Shown here one piece after another: positions 10,762 to 22,997 of a stretch of 64,000 bases of DNA. A program made the translations under genes and the position numbers. The DNA is taken from assembly GCA_963682025.1 (NCBI GenBank), contig OY821517.1, positions 102,774,412 through 102,838,411 on the forward strand, read 5' to 3'. The notes under the pieces are model-generated. The model made no database searches and was not told the origin of the DNA. It saw only the letters and a program-made list of their open reading frames with translations. The DNA is from Cordilura impudica (taxonomy: Eukaryota > Arthropoda > Insecta > Diptera > Scathophagidae). How positions within the stretch are numbered: position 1 is the first letter of the stretch; every line of letters starts with the position of its first letter.

Positions 10762-11560
10762 AGTAAGAAAATTATAATTGGTCTGGACCGACTTCGCGAT
10801 ACCCTATACCGCGCGTTTCGAGAATTGGTTTTGGATCCAACTAATTGGTTATAAAAAATAAGCATAAATCACATCTGAGCGGAATTTTCACTAATGTTTT
10901 ACCTGCAGATTTGAAAATGTTTATATCGGAAGCTATATCGATATGGGGAAAAATCGACCAATACCGACCAATGGTCTTGTGAATTATATTGAGCAAATGT
11001 GTTTGAATGCAACATGGCATTATCAGTAAGAAAAAAGAATAATATTTACTAGATTGAAATATCGATTTTAACATAATAGGATCAAAATTACAATCCAATA
11101 GACAAGTACTATCAGTTTTTTTTTTTTACAATGTGAGAATAGTAAAATTAAATACTCGTGAAAGTGCGAGCTTAATGATACGTGAAGTAATTGTCTTTTA
11201 TAAGCTTGGGGTCATATGTGACCCCAATTCCAAAAGGGTTAATAGGGTCATATTATTTTTTTTCGAAACCCTAGGCTATTAAGGTAAAATATAGCATTTA
11301 AAAGTATAGAACTAGTTAATTTTTGATACAAATTATTTACTGAACATATCACTGGCAATTTAAGTCGATCTTATAGGTGCAATTTATATAGGCGCTACGT
11401 CTGAACATGCACCGATTTGCACCTATAGTTTGATTAAAATTTTTACATGGACACACAGACGGACGGAGAGAAATTGCTAAATCGTTTCAGAAAGTGATTC
11501 TGAGTCGATCGATGTAATAAAAGATGTGTCTAGGTCAATTATTTATTATTTATTATTTTT
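10762..11560 (-). repeat. Mini-me/DINE-1-like repeat, decayed copy
   Basis: Starts AAGTAAGAAAATTATAATTG and GGTCTGGACCGACTTC, a mutated version of the family palindrome. ATAAGCATAAATCACATCTGA and AAAATGTTTATATCGGA-GCTATATCGATATGGG follow. The opposite end has TACATGGACACACAGACGGA and GATTCTGAGTCGATCG. The middle (about 11000-11370) is too diverged to follow. Confidence 0.65.
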
Positions 11561-11936
11561 CGGCAGTTGTGTGCTTATTACGGTTTCTCTGGTATAGGTA
11601 ATAATCAAGAAAGCTGATTTTATTTTTTTTTTTACAAAACTTTTTACTTTTCAGCGACTATTAGTATATGTGACCTTCTCCGAGAAAAGGGACCTAGTGT
11701 GTGAGTTTTGAGAAAAAAAAAACGCATTTAAAGTTTCTACATCCTTCTAGGTACCAGAAATCCACTGTTTTTGACACAACCCGTTTTTTGACACACTAGG
11801 TCCCTTTTCTGATTTCTGATTTGTTTTTATTGTATTTTTGTACTCAATCTATGTTTTTATATTTAAATTAGCTTATCAAAATCTATTTCAGATAGAAATA
11901 TATCCCATTTTACTGATATAAAGCCAAAAAAAAAAA

Positions 11937-13566
11937 ACAAGTAAGAGTGTTAAATTCGGCTGTGCCGAATTTTTTGATACCCTCCACCTGAGTCTTTAAT
12001 TTTTAATTTTTAACTTTTAATTTTTAATTTTAAATTTTAAATTTTAAATTTTTAATTTTTAATTTTTAATTTTTTATTTTTAATTCTTAATTTAAATTTT
12101 TAATTTTTAAGCTTTAATTTTTAATTTTCCGTTATTCATTATTCATTTTTCATCTTTCGTTACTCATTTTTCAATCTTAATTTTTCATGTTCCATCTTCC
12201 AATTTTCATTTTACACTTTCCATATTCCATTTTTCATATTTCAGTTTCCATTTTCCATTTTAAATTTTTCATTTTTTAATTTTTCATCTTTCATTTTTTA
12301 ATTTTCGTTATTCATTTTCCACTTTCCATTTTAATTTTTCAATTTTCATTTTTCATTTTCCATTTTTCCTTTTTAATTTTTCAATTTCCATTTGCCATTT
12401 TTCATTTTTCAATTTTCATTTTCCATTTTTCATTTTTAAATTTTCATTTTCCATTTTTAATTTTTCATTTTTCAATTTTCATTTTCCATTTTTCATTTTT
12501 CAATTTTCATTTTCCATTTTTAATTTTCAGTTTTCGTTTTCCATTTTCCATTTTTCAATTTTCATTTTCCGTTTTTATTTTTCAATTTTCATTGTCCATT
12601 TTTCATTTCCCATTTTTCATTTTTCCATTTTGCGTTTTCCATTTTCCATTTTTAATTTTTTAATATTCATTTTTCAATTTTCATTTTCCATTTTTCATTT
12701 TCATTTTCCATTTTTAATTTTTCAATTTTCAATTTCCATTTTTCATTTTCCATATCCATTTCCCTTTTTCAATTTTCATTTTCCATTTTCCATTTTTCAT
12801 ATTTCTGTTTTCGTTTCCATTTTCCACTTTCCGTTTTTCATTTTCCATTTTCCTTTCTCAATTTTCTATTTTCCATTTTTCATTTTTCAATTTTCTTTTT
12901 TCATTTTCCATTTTTCATTTTCCATTTTCTATTCTCTATTTCTCATTTTCTATTTTACATTTTCCATTTTCCGTTTTTCATTTTCCATTTTTCGTTTTTA
13001 TTTTTCATTCTCCATTTTCCATTTTCATTTTCCATTGGAAATTTTCCATTTTTCGTTTTCATTTTTTCTTTCATATTGGCGATTTTTTTATTATAACGTG
13101 ATAACGATAAAAAATATGTGGCAATACTACTATTATGAGCTATGTTCTGAATTCTTGGTATTGTTAATATATATGCATATTATTTTTGTGGCATTTTTTT
13201 ATGTTGTTGTACAATTATTATGTTCAACCACTAAACTGTTACAACAAACACACTGGGTGTTATGTTTTTTTTTCAGAGATACCTACATATTTTTGATCGT
13301 ATCTAATCACAATGATGCCCGCTGTAGCCCATTTTCAATATCAACCAGCTGGGAATTATGGCAAATGATATTCTTGTAACCCTATCCAGTTAGATGGCTT
13401 TTTTTGTGAATGAGCGTGATTTCAACAGACAGACGGACATCGCTTTATCGACTCGAGCTGTGATAAGGATCAAGAATATATATACTTTATGGGGTCAGAA
13501 ATTAGTTTTTCGATGCGTCGTTACAAACGGAATGACAAACCTATATATACCCCCTGCCACTGATTT
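11937..13566 (+). mobile_element. DINE-1/mini-me element with expanded T-rich minisatellite
   Basis: Starts ACAAGTAAGAGTGTTAAATT and the palindrome TTCGGCTGTGCCGAA, then GATACCCTCCACC. This is the terminal pattern of dipteran DINE-1-type non-autonomous Helentron relatives. About 1.08 kb of minisatellite follows (listed separately). The other end (about 13405-13566) holds the mini-me core: AGACAGACGGACATCGC, GACTCGAGCTGTGATAAGGA, AAGAATATATATACTTTATG-GGGTC and TATATATACCCCCTGCCA. The whole has the mini-me plan of two conserved ends around an unstable repeat. Calling it a Helentron derivative rests on the literature for DINE-1, not on a visible Rep/helicase gene. Confidence 0.7.
11990..13075. 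repeat. T-rich minisatellite (TTTTTAA / TTTTCCATTT units)
   Basis: The left 170 bp is built of TTTAATTTTTAA-like 7-mers. The rest is interleaved TTTTCATTTTCCATTTT-like units of 12-17 bp with frequent one-base changes. One strand is almost free of G. A plus-strand frame of 249 codons (12630-13379) runs through it and reads as endless Phe, Ser, Ile and His. That is the repeat translated, not a protein. Confidence 0.9.
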
Positions 13567-14279
13567 TTAGTCAAGACAAATTTAATTTTTTTTTCTCTTT
13601 TCTCTATCAACACATTGCAAAGTATGATTATGGTAGTTACACAAAATATTATTTACGAGCAAGGAGGAAGTTTTCAAAAAAAGCATGTTACAAATTTTTT
13701 TTATTTTTTTTTTTATATATATTTTTTTTTTCTTTTATAGTTCTTACTAGCTGTTTTTACCCGGTCTTGCCGGGATGAAAAGGCCTTTGACTTGAAAAAT
13801 GGTTCACTATGCTTACCAGGCGCTGAGTACTTAGTCCCCAATTAACAAATTCCCCAATAAAATGAACTTTCTCCCCAAAAATTTGAATGGGCAGTAAATT
13901 CGTTTTTTATTTCAATTAAAAAGTTTTTGGTTTTTTAATTTATAAGTTTTTTATAAGATGCTGCAGCAAAAATGCTTCAAAAATAAGGTGCGAAACCGCT
14001 TTAAGTTTTTTTTTCAGTTTAATTATAAACATCAAATATAACGGAATGGGCCGCAAATTAAAGGAATCAAAACTTGTAAAAATTCAATTAATTCATTCAA
14101 TAAGTGATCATCATTGAGCAGAGACGTCAAATTCAAGTTTCAGAAATGAAAGACTAATGCGACGTTTAATATTGTATCGCAAGGTTTCTTTAAGCAACTG
14201 CTTATAGTATATGTGTTGCCTATTTTGATCAACAGGTAATTATTTCACATACGTAGATAAAATTTATCATACGACATTA

Positions 14280-15580
14280 AGCTGTGTTCCGCGAGCGAGT
14301 CGCGTCCGCTTCCGCGCGTTTGGCAGCCAGACCCGTGCTGCCGCGCAGTTGTTGTCAACTTATTTTAATCGCCAAAAAATATTTTTCAGATCATTGCGAT
14401 ATTTTTGGTAAGCTGTGTTCCGCGAGCGCGTCGCGTCCGCATCCGTCGCGTCCGCGTCCGCACGCCTCGCGCCGCTTCCTCGCAGCTACTACCCGTGCTG
14501 CCGCTTAGTTCTCGTTAACTTATTTTAATTCCTAAAACATATTTTTTAGAGCATTGCGAAATTTTAGCTAAGCTGTGTTCCGAGAGCGCGTCGCGTGCGC
14601 ATCCGTCGCGTCCGAGTCCGCGATCGATATTTTAGCTGAGCTGTGTTCCGCGAACGCGTCGCGTCCGCGCTCCTCGCGCCGCTTCCTCGCAGCTACAACC
14701 CGTGCCTCCGCTTAGTTCTCGTTAACTTATTTTAATTCCTAAAACATATTTTTTAGAGCATTGCGAAATTTTAGCTAAGCTGTGTTCCGAGAGCGCGTCG
14801 CGTGCGCATCCGTCGCGTCCGAGTCCGCGGTCGATATTTTAGCTGAGCTGTGTTCCGCGAACGCGTCGCGTCCGCGCTCCTCGCGCCGCTTCCTCGCAGC
14901 TACAACCCGTGCCTCCGCTTAGTTCTCGTTAACTTATTTTAATTCCTAAAACATATTTTTCAGATCATTGCGATATTTTAGCTGAGCTGTGTTCCCCGAG
15001 CGCGTCGCGTCCGCATCCGTCGTGTCCGCGTCCGCGCTCCGCGCGCCCCGCGCCGCTTCCTCGCAGCTACTACCCGTACTGCCGCTTAGTTATCGTTAAC
15101 TTATTTGAATTCCTAAAACATATTTTTTAGAGCATTGCGATATTTTAGCTGAGCTGTGTTCCGAGAGCACGTCGCGTCCGCGTTCGCTCGCCGCGCGCCA
15201 TTTCCGCGCGTTTGGCAGCCATACCTGTGCTGCCGCGCAGTTGTTGTCAACTTATTTTAATCGCCAAAATATATTTTTCAGGTCATTAAGATATTTTAGC
15301 TGAGCTGTGTTCCGCGTGCGCGTCGCGTCCGCGTCGCGTCCGCATCCGTCGCGTCCGCGTCCGCGCGCCGCTTCCTTGCAGCTACTACCCGTGCTGCCGC
15401 TTAGTTCTCGTTAACTTATTTTAATCCCTATTTTAGCTGAGCTGTGTTCCGAGAGCGCGTCGCGTCCGCATCCGCGCGTTTGGCAGCCTCACCTGTGCTG
15501 CCGCGCAGCTGTTGCCAACTTATTTTAATTGTCCAAATATATTTTTCAGATCATTCCGATATTCTATCTAAGCTTCCGTG
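14280..15580. repeat. CpG-rich satellite inside Helitron A2
   Basis: About ten modules start with AGCTGTGTTCCGCGAGCGCG (near 14281, 14411, 14571, 14639, 14778, 14847, 14985, 15153, 15304, 15440). They continue with GTCGCGTCCGC motifs and end with GTTAACTTATTTTAATTCC and TAAAACATATTTTT. Spacing alternates between about 68 and 130-170 bp. Positions 14571-14777 and 14778-14984 are an almost exact 207-bp duplication. The GC content is far above the surrounding AT-rich DNA. Short frames here (such as 14284-14508) are repeat translations. Confidence 0.9.
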
Positions 15581-15839
15581 CAACGAAATGATGCTATTGA
15601 AAAGAATACTCATTTTAAATGCATTTATTTTAGGACATATATTGAGAGCAGTATGCAAATGTTTACTAAAATAAATATTTAACAAAACTCATTAAATAAA
15701 AATATGTAAAAATTTAAGAATGAATTTGGGGAGTAAGTTCGTTTTTTATTTCGATTAAAAATAAATGGGGAATTTATTCATTTCTTTTGGGTACCTTTTT
15801 TTAAGTTTGGGGAATTTGTTCACCGTGTATTTATTACCG

Positions 15840-17150
15840 TCTAACCCAAATTTCAGAGAAATCCATTGAAAAGTACAAATTTGTATAGGGAAGAAATATA
15901 CCACACAACAAAATATGAATTTTATAAGAAAATTGGGCGTAAAAGTAGGCGTGGTCGGTAAAAATCATATAGCGACCTTCCCTGGAATATGTACTAAATT
16001 TCGAAGAAAGCCATTGAAAAATAAAAGTTTTTATAGCAATCAAATAAAGAAACAAATAAAAGGAAAAAATAAGTTTTATATACATAGAAGTTGGCGCAAA
16101 GTAGGCGTGGCCTGTAAGAAGCATATGGTGACCTTCCCTGTAGTATAGAGATCGTGTGACCAAATTTTAGACATCCCTTGAAAAATAAAAATTTCTATAG
16201 TGAACAAATATACAAAAAACAGAAAATTAATTTTGTATAAAAAGCGGGCGTAGAAGTAGGCGTGACCGGCAAGAATCATATGGCGACCTCTCTGGAGTAC
16301 AGAGATCGTGTGTAGCAAATTTCAGAGAAATCCGTTAAAAAAATTGTGTAGCGAACAAATGTACCAAAAAACAGAATATGAATTGTATACAAAAAGTGGG
16401 CGTAGTAGTAGGCGTGACCGGTACGAAGGATATGTCGACTTTCCCTGGAGGAGAGAGATCATGTGTACCAAATTTCAGAGAAATCGGTTGAAAAATAAAA
16501 ATTTGTATAGCGAACAAATATACCAAAAAACAAAATGAATGGTATACAAAAAGTGGGCGTAAAAGTAGGCGTGGCTGGTACGAAACATATGGCAACCTTT
16601 CTTGGAGTACAGATATCGTGTGTACCAAATTTTAGAGAATTCCGTAGAAAAATAAAAATTTGTATAGCAAACAAATATACCAAAAAACAGAAAACGAATT
16701 GTACACAAAAAGTGGGCGTAAAAGTAGGTGTGGCCGCAAGAATCACTCGGTGACCTGGTCTGGGGTACAAAGATCGTGTGTACTAAATTTCAGAGAAATG
16801 CGTTGAAAAATAAAAATTTGTATAGCGAACAAATATACCAAAAAACAAAAAATGAATTGTATACAAAAAGTGGGCGTTAAAGTAGGCGTGGTTGATAAAA
16901 AGTACATGGTGACCTTAGCTGGAGTACAGGGATCGTGTGTACTAAATTTCAGAGAAATCTGTTAACAAATAAAAATTTGTATAGTGAACAAATATGAATA
17001 AAACAGAAAATGAATTTTACATAAAAAGTGGGCGTGAAAGTAGGCGTGGCCGGTAAAAAGCATATGGCTACCTTTCCCGGGGTATAGAGATCGTGTGTAC
17101 AAAATTTCAGGGAAATTGGTTGAAAAATAAAAATTTGTATAGCGGTCAAA
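15840..17150. repeat. About 157-bp tandem array inside Helitron A2
   Basis: Roughly eight direct units, marked by GTGGGCGTAAAAGTAGGCGT boxes near 15932, 16090, 16244, 16396, 16553, 16712, 16870 and 17029. Each unit also has CATATGG-GACCT, GATCGTGTGTACCAAATTTC, AGAGAAAT, and AAAATTTGTATAGCGAACAA. The shared open frames of 70-110 codons on both strands arise from this periodicity. Confidence 0.9.
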
Positions 17151-17276
17151 CAAACAAACAAACAAATAAACAAACAAACAAACAGAAAATGAATTTTATA
17201 TATATAGATATAGATATAAATATGTCAATAGTAGCATCAATATTACTAAAGTTGCTTCGAACTATTATTTAAATTA

Positions 17277-18063
17277 TTTTTATACCTTATACCACTATGT
17301 GGTTTGGGTATAATGACTTTGTGCTGATGTTTGTAACTACCAAAAATATTTGACCTAGACCCATCTTTTATTATACCGATCGAATCAGAATCACTTTCTG
17401 ATTGGATTTAACGATGTCCGTCCGTCCGTCCGTCTGTGTGTCCATGTAAAGTTTGTAATCAAACTGCAGGTCGCAAATATGAATATATTTTGATAAAATT
17501 TGGTATATAAGCTTTTATCGGCCATGGTATGAACGCTATTGAAATTGGTGAGAATCGGTCCATGTTCAGACCTAGCCCCCATACAAATTACCCATATGAA
17601 ATCGACATAAATTGCCATAAGATCCAAATTGTCACATAAATCTTACTCAAATTGGGTTTGTATGCATTCATTACATCCACTAATGAGTAGTTCCAAAAAT
17701 GATCCCTTTGACCCCATATAGAGCTGCTTCCCGATCTTCACTTAAATCTATTAAAAAACAAAAATATTGCAATGATTCTTCTCAAATTTTGTTTTACATA
17801 TTTTTGCAAAATACAAGAGACTTTACCAAACATGATCAGGATCGGTCCATTTTTGGACCTAGTCCCTTTATAGATATAGCATCCGATATGAACTTTTTCA
17901 TATCTGCAGCCAAAAAAATTAATAAAAATCCCACACAAATTTGGTTTTTGCTTATTTTCAATGTCCAGTTAGTTGGGCCTAAGAGGGTTTCTAGGGTTTC
18001 TAAACGCATGGTATAGGGTATCGTGTAGTCGGTCTAGACCGACTATAATTTTCTTACTTGTTT
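17277..18063 (+). repeat. Mini-me/DINE-1-like repeat, copy c
   Basis: A complete copy from TTTTTATACCTTATACCACT to the palindrome AGTCGGTCTAGACCGACT and TTCTTACTTGTTT. It begins 68 bp beyond the end of Helitron A2 and is followed after 16 bp by copy d in the same orientation. Confidence 0.85.
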
Positions 18064-18079
18064 AAAAACTAAAATACTA

Positions 18080-18866
18080 TTTTTATACCCTATACCACTA
18101 TGTGGTTTGGGTATAATGACTTTGTGCTGATGTTTGTAACAACCAAAAATATTTGACCCAGACCCATCTTTAATTATACCGATCGAATCAGAATCACTTT
18201 CTGAGTTGATTTAACAATATCCGTCCGTCCGTCCGTCCGTCTGTGTGTCCATGTAAAGCTTGTAATCAAACTGCAGGTAGCAAATATGAATATATTTTGA
18301 TGAAATTTGGCATGTAAGCTTTTATCGGACATGGGATGAACGCTATTGAAATTGGTGAAATTCGGTCCATGTTCAGACCTAGCCCCCATACAAACTACCC
18401 CTATGAAATCGACATAAATTGCTATAAGATCCCAATTGTCATATAGATCTTACTCAAATTGGGTTTGTATGCATTCATTACATCCACTAATGAGTAGTCC
18501 AAAAATTATCCCTTTGGCCCTATACAGAGCTGCTTCCCGATATTCACTTAAATCTATTAAAAAACAAAAATATTGCACTGATTCTTCTCAAATTTTGTTT
18601 GTATATGTTTTTGCAAAATACAGGAGACGTTACCAACCATGGTCAGGATCGGTCCATTTTTGGACCTTGTCCCCATACAGATATAGCATCCGATATGAAC
18701 ATTTGCATATCTGCAGCCAAAAAAATTAATAAAAATCCCACTCAAATTTGGTTTAAGCTTATTTTCTATATCCAGTTAGTTGGGCCTGAGAGATAGGGTG
18801 TCTGAACGCATGGTATAGGGTATCGTGTAGTCGGTATAGACCGACAATAATTTTCATACTTGTTTT
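18080..18866 (+). repeat. Mini-me/DINE-1-like repeat, copy d
   Basis: A complete copy in tandem with copy c. Its terminal palindrome is damaged (AGTCGGTATAGACCGACA), unlike copy c, so the pair is not a very recent tandem duplication. Confidence 0.85.
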
Positions 18867-21800
18867 TTTTTTATTATTTGCACATCATCATCCAACTAAC
18901 GCCAAATTTTGTGAGATTTGAAATTTGGAATACTTGCTAATGCTATGCACTTTTCTAATTTTTCAACAATTGAGTATTTTTTAATCGGTTTTAATAAAAA
19001 GGAAATATGGGAGCTGAACGGGTTCTTGCTGCGATTGATATTACAATTTCTACATATATAGAAATTTTTTAGTCAAAACTATAGTAGAAAGAAATTTTTT
19101 AACATGCTTGTAAAAGATAAATACAACTGTCTAGTAAAACAAATATCTGTGGTTTTCTTTAATAATCGCGTATATCCATTTTTGTCAGTTTTGAGTTAAC
19201 GATGCCAAATATATTCATTTTTAACGCTCTTTACATGTGTTAAATTTTTTTAAAAAAAATATTGACCATTTCTGAGTTTTTATTTAAATAACGACGTAAC
19301 TTGAATGTTTATTAAATTAATTTGCAGCATTATCGACGAATGTCAACCTACGTTTGATCGCTAACAAATTATTTTCTCAGAAAACGACACATAGCGACAT
19401 ACGTTGTTATTAATGAAAAAAAAAAAAAAATGCAAAATAATTTAAACTTTTTTTCAGTTTATAACCACTTATAAAAACTTGTGTGTTTATTTCTGTTATA
19501 TTCTCATACTAAGTCCCGTTTACTTTTTGTTGACGAACAAAAAAAATCCACTTTTCAAGCAACAACAACTTATGTCTACATGCGTGGTTGCATTGGTAGT
19601 TTTCTTATTCAAAGAAATGACGTTTGTCGACACAAGTTGTTTTATCTGCACACACTTTAAGTGCTATTTACATATTGTTTTTTCGGCCTTCTCTAGGATC
19701 TATTCCTCTGATGATTTTCGACTCAAAATTTTATATAAAGTATTTATTGCCCATATCTACAGGCTCTAATAACTTTATATCGAACCCATTATTTCAAATA
19801 TAACGTTTTTTGGCTCCCCTGAACATTTTGATTTTATGACATATGCGGTTATTCTAGAAAACTACAGATATAAATGTCGTTCGAATCGGACTACCCTACT
19901 GTCGTGGACAAACCAAAAATCGAACAAATAAGAGTATTAAATTTAGCTGTTCCGAATCTTTGATACCTTCAACCCGTGTTGTAAACACATTATTATAACC
20001 AAGGTTGTTGACATCAGGAAGCATAAAAAGGATAGAATTCATATTGCCATGGATAGACTTTTTACATTTACGAACATTTTGAGTATTTTATGCTCTTTCA
20101 AACACATACGATTCCATTTTTGTTTGTTTGTCTATTAACGATACATACATATTTTTTTTCGCTTGTTGTTGTTCACATGCGCAAAGAAAAAACAACAACT
20201 TATGAACATTTGTCACTATTTTAAATTTCTTGTATGATATATTATCGGAGTATCTTTTCACAGTATCTGCACAGTGATGTGCAGGCTAAGCTATGTTTTC
20301 TCAAAAATATGTAATTCGGTTTTTTGCGATCTTTTTTTATTTTCTTATATTTCTAGTTCACTCAACCTATGCCTTATATCTGAGCATTTCAATATATTAG
20401 GTAAATGAGCTGTTGATATTGGGACTAAAACTTGTATTAATTATGCGATCTGCCACGTGCATTATGCATCGTGCATTGTAGTAGTGAAGTTTTAATATTT
20501 AGAAAATCTGAAGCTCTTATTTCCTTTATCCAGTATTGGTATTAAATGTTGGATTTAATGTGTGATTGCGCTATCATTAACTAAATCTCGTGAAGGCAAT
20601 GAAAATGTATTAATACAGCAAGTCACTGGCATTAAACTTACAATGGAATAAAATCTAACGAGCATAGCAGAAGCATTTAATTAATTTGACATGTTGTGAT
20701 AAACTCTGCTGGTTGTTCTGATGTGCCATATACTTCATTCTTTTTTTTCATTTGTCTTGATGAAATAAGTTGTATGGTGTATTTTTCTGACTGCTGTTAT
20801 TTTGTTTGTTGTTACAGCTCCTGCTTTAGGTAGTCAACAACAACTCTAACCACAACTGGAACCATGTCAAAAAAGTATTGTGAATTTTACAGTGGATGTT
20901 TTTCAGTGGGAAGTTCAATGCGAGTTAAACAATCTCATATACATGTATTTGTAGACTGGTTTTATCACTTCAAATAATTATGAATAATGAATGACAATGG
21001 GTAATCGAACAATATGATCAAATCACTTACACTGGGTACAAGCTGATACATGCTTTTAATTAACTATTATTTTTTGATGAGCGTAACTTATTATTTTTAC
21101 TGCCCTAGACAATGATTTACACATGGAGTATTTATATTCAAAATGGGCTGTCTCCAATTTACGGTAAAATTAATTTTGAATATCAAAGTCTTCTCTGACA
21201 TTACTGTCAGGTTTTCCTCGCTCATCTCAAGAAAAATTTTTAATCATATAGCACATATTATATATATGAATGTAAACTCTTTATATAATTAAGTTCACAT
21301 TGGAGTAACTAATTTCATGTGGATACGTTTTGAGCACAGTCTTAATGTTGGTGTATTTTAAGCACATGATGCGTAAGTTTTGCTTTATGCGCGTCAGTTA
21401 ATTTAGTGAAAAAGCCAGGTGCTTTTATTTTTGCTTTATAACCGTAGTTAATTTTTGGCAGTTAAGTTTTCAGAAAAAAAGAAAATATTCATAGATGATA
21501 TGCTGGCAGCAAAATTCATTCGCTTTTAAACATATGCAAAGAACCTGGTGTAATTTTGAAATTCCACGAGGTTCAACATTGTTATATTTATCTGAACACA
21601 GTTAGGTGGTGGAGGCAAAACAAATTGTATACTTTGCTAATGATGACGATAACGATGTGGGAAGAGCTGAACGGCAAATGTACTAAGATTTGCCCTAATG
21701 ATCTGACTGGTAAAATTTATATTTATATTTACGAATTGCTAAGCATGATAGAGTACCGAGTTTTTAATGTATTAATGTATAAATTTGTGTGTAGAAATGT

Positions 21801-22997
21801 TTCAACTATGTTTAGTGTGTCTGTCGACATATTTACGTATTTTATGCTTCACATATTTTATATACAAAGATCGTTTAAGTGCTTAATTAAGTATTTATAA
21901 CTTAAAAAGGCAGTTACATTTTGAAATTTTTAATATTTTTGTCATTTTTGTTTTTGTAACAAAATCCATATAAATATTCCTTAATTAAAAATTCAATTAA
22001 AAAATTTCAGTTAAGAAGATGTCAGATGTAGGTCAACTTGTAAGTTAATTCTAAGTTATGTGGAGGGGATATGCATATCAACATAAAATAATATAAAATT
22101 AAAATTTTCATATATTAGAAAATAAAATTTTAATAGATCTTGTACTAATGGTAGGATTAGCATTAATAATAAAAAATAAAAATATTATTTTTTTCTGTAA
22201 TCATCAAATATATTTGTTAGATTTACAAATTGTTTAAAGTTTGTGTTATTAGTGTAAAGAAAAATCAGTTCTGATGAACTGTTTTATAACAACAAATGTG
22301 AAAATGGCCCAATAAAAATATTAATGAAATATTGTTTAATTTGATTTTAATTTTGAATCAATTTAAATTTAACTACTTAAATACATATTTAAATAAGTTC
22401 TTATGAAATTTAGCTATTTGTAACGTTATATACCAATTATGACTACCCATGACCAAAAGGGAAGTTCTAATGGGAGGCAACTGCAGGTCGCGATGAGACT
22501 TGTATATAATATGGAAAACGAAAAAACTTCAGTTGTTTTTCGTCTTTTGGAAGTTCTTCATATTTTGTTTAAAAAAATCCATATAGAGAACTGACTTCAT
22601 ATGAAAGTTATCCAAGCCTCGACCATAAGAATGCATGATCATGCCTAAATGTTCGTGGTACTAGATAAAACTCTAATATATTGAGTTGTAGATTAAAAAG
22701 TTTAAAATTTTTATTTGCTAAATAAAAAAGTGAAACCTGGAATGTGAATTTTAAAATAAAATACTAAACAAAAAGCATTCTATTAAAAATATATTAAAAA
22801 CAAATTCAAATTCCGTGTCGCCTTTGGTTGGTCTCTGGATGGTTTTGTATACCGTTGAAAATTGATTTAAAAACTTCAGTATACGGTATACGAAAAACAG
22901 ATTCTTTTCCCATTAAAAAATAAAAAAATTATTAAAAACCATATATTTTCGAAAGCTGTTGTAAGAGAATATGTCTTAGATTTTCGAAATTGTTTTG
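18867..22997. other. 4.1-kb AT-rich region, no gene recognised
   Basis: No coding sequence with recognisable similarity. Positions 19918-19985 look like an eroded DINE-1 terminus (ACAAATAAGAGTATTAAATT, GCTGTTCCGAATCTTTGATACC). The longest frame, 114 codons at 21556-21900, has no domain I know and a composition expected by chance in AT-rich DNA. Confidence 0.5.

Larger units (their letters stand above)
13747..17208 (-). mobile_element. Helitron family A, copy A2 (minus strand)
   Basis: Non-autonomous Helitron, 3.46 kb. Read on the minus strand it starts TCTATATATATAAAATTC after an A (17208). A (GTTT)n tract follows near 17170, then about eight 157-bp units (17150-15840), a CpG-rich satellite (15560-14280), a unique segment, and finally the hairpin CCCGGCAAGACCGGG with TAAAAACAG and CTAG at 13750-13747, followed by T. 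TC start, subterminal hairpin, CTRR end and A/T insertion context are all canonical Helitron signs. No Rep/helicase coding remains. The other copy at 30566-33075 is shorter but collinear. Confidence 0.85.

Noticed and set aside
12630..13379. 249-codon plus-strand frame rich in Phe, Ser, Ile and His
   Set aside because: It is the T-rich minisatellite read in a frame without stops. No domain, and periodic at the DNA level.
14284..14508. Arg/Ala/Ser-rich frame starting MFRERVASASARLAARP and its relative at 15444-15674
   Set aside because: Both start at the same place in satellite modules and follow the CpG-rich repeat, so they are not genes.
15840..17150. Regular repeats that could suggest a CRISPR-like array
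   Set aside because: The units are direct repeats over their whole 157-bp length without unique spacers, lie inside a Helitron, and the DNA is eukaryotic.
21556..21900. 114-codon frame
   Set aside because: No recognisable motif, AT-driven composition, no promoter or intron signs. Expected by chance.
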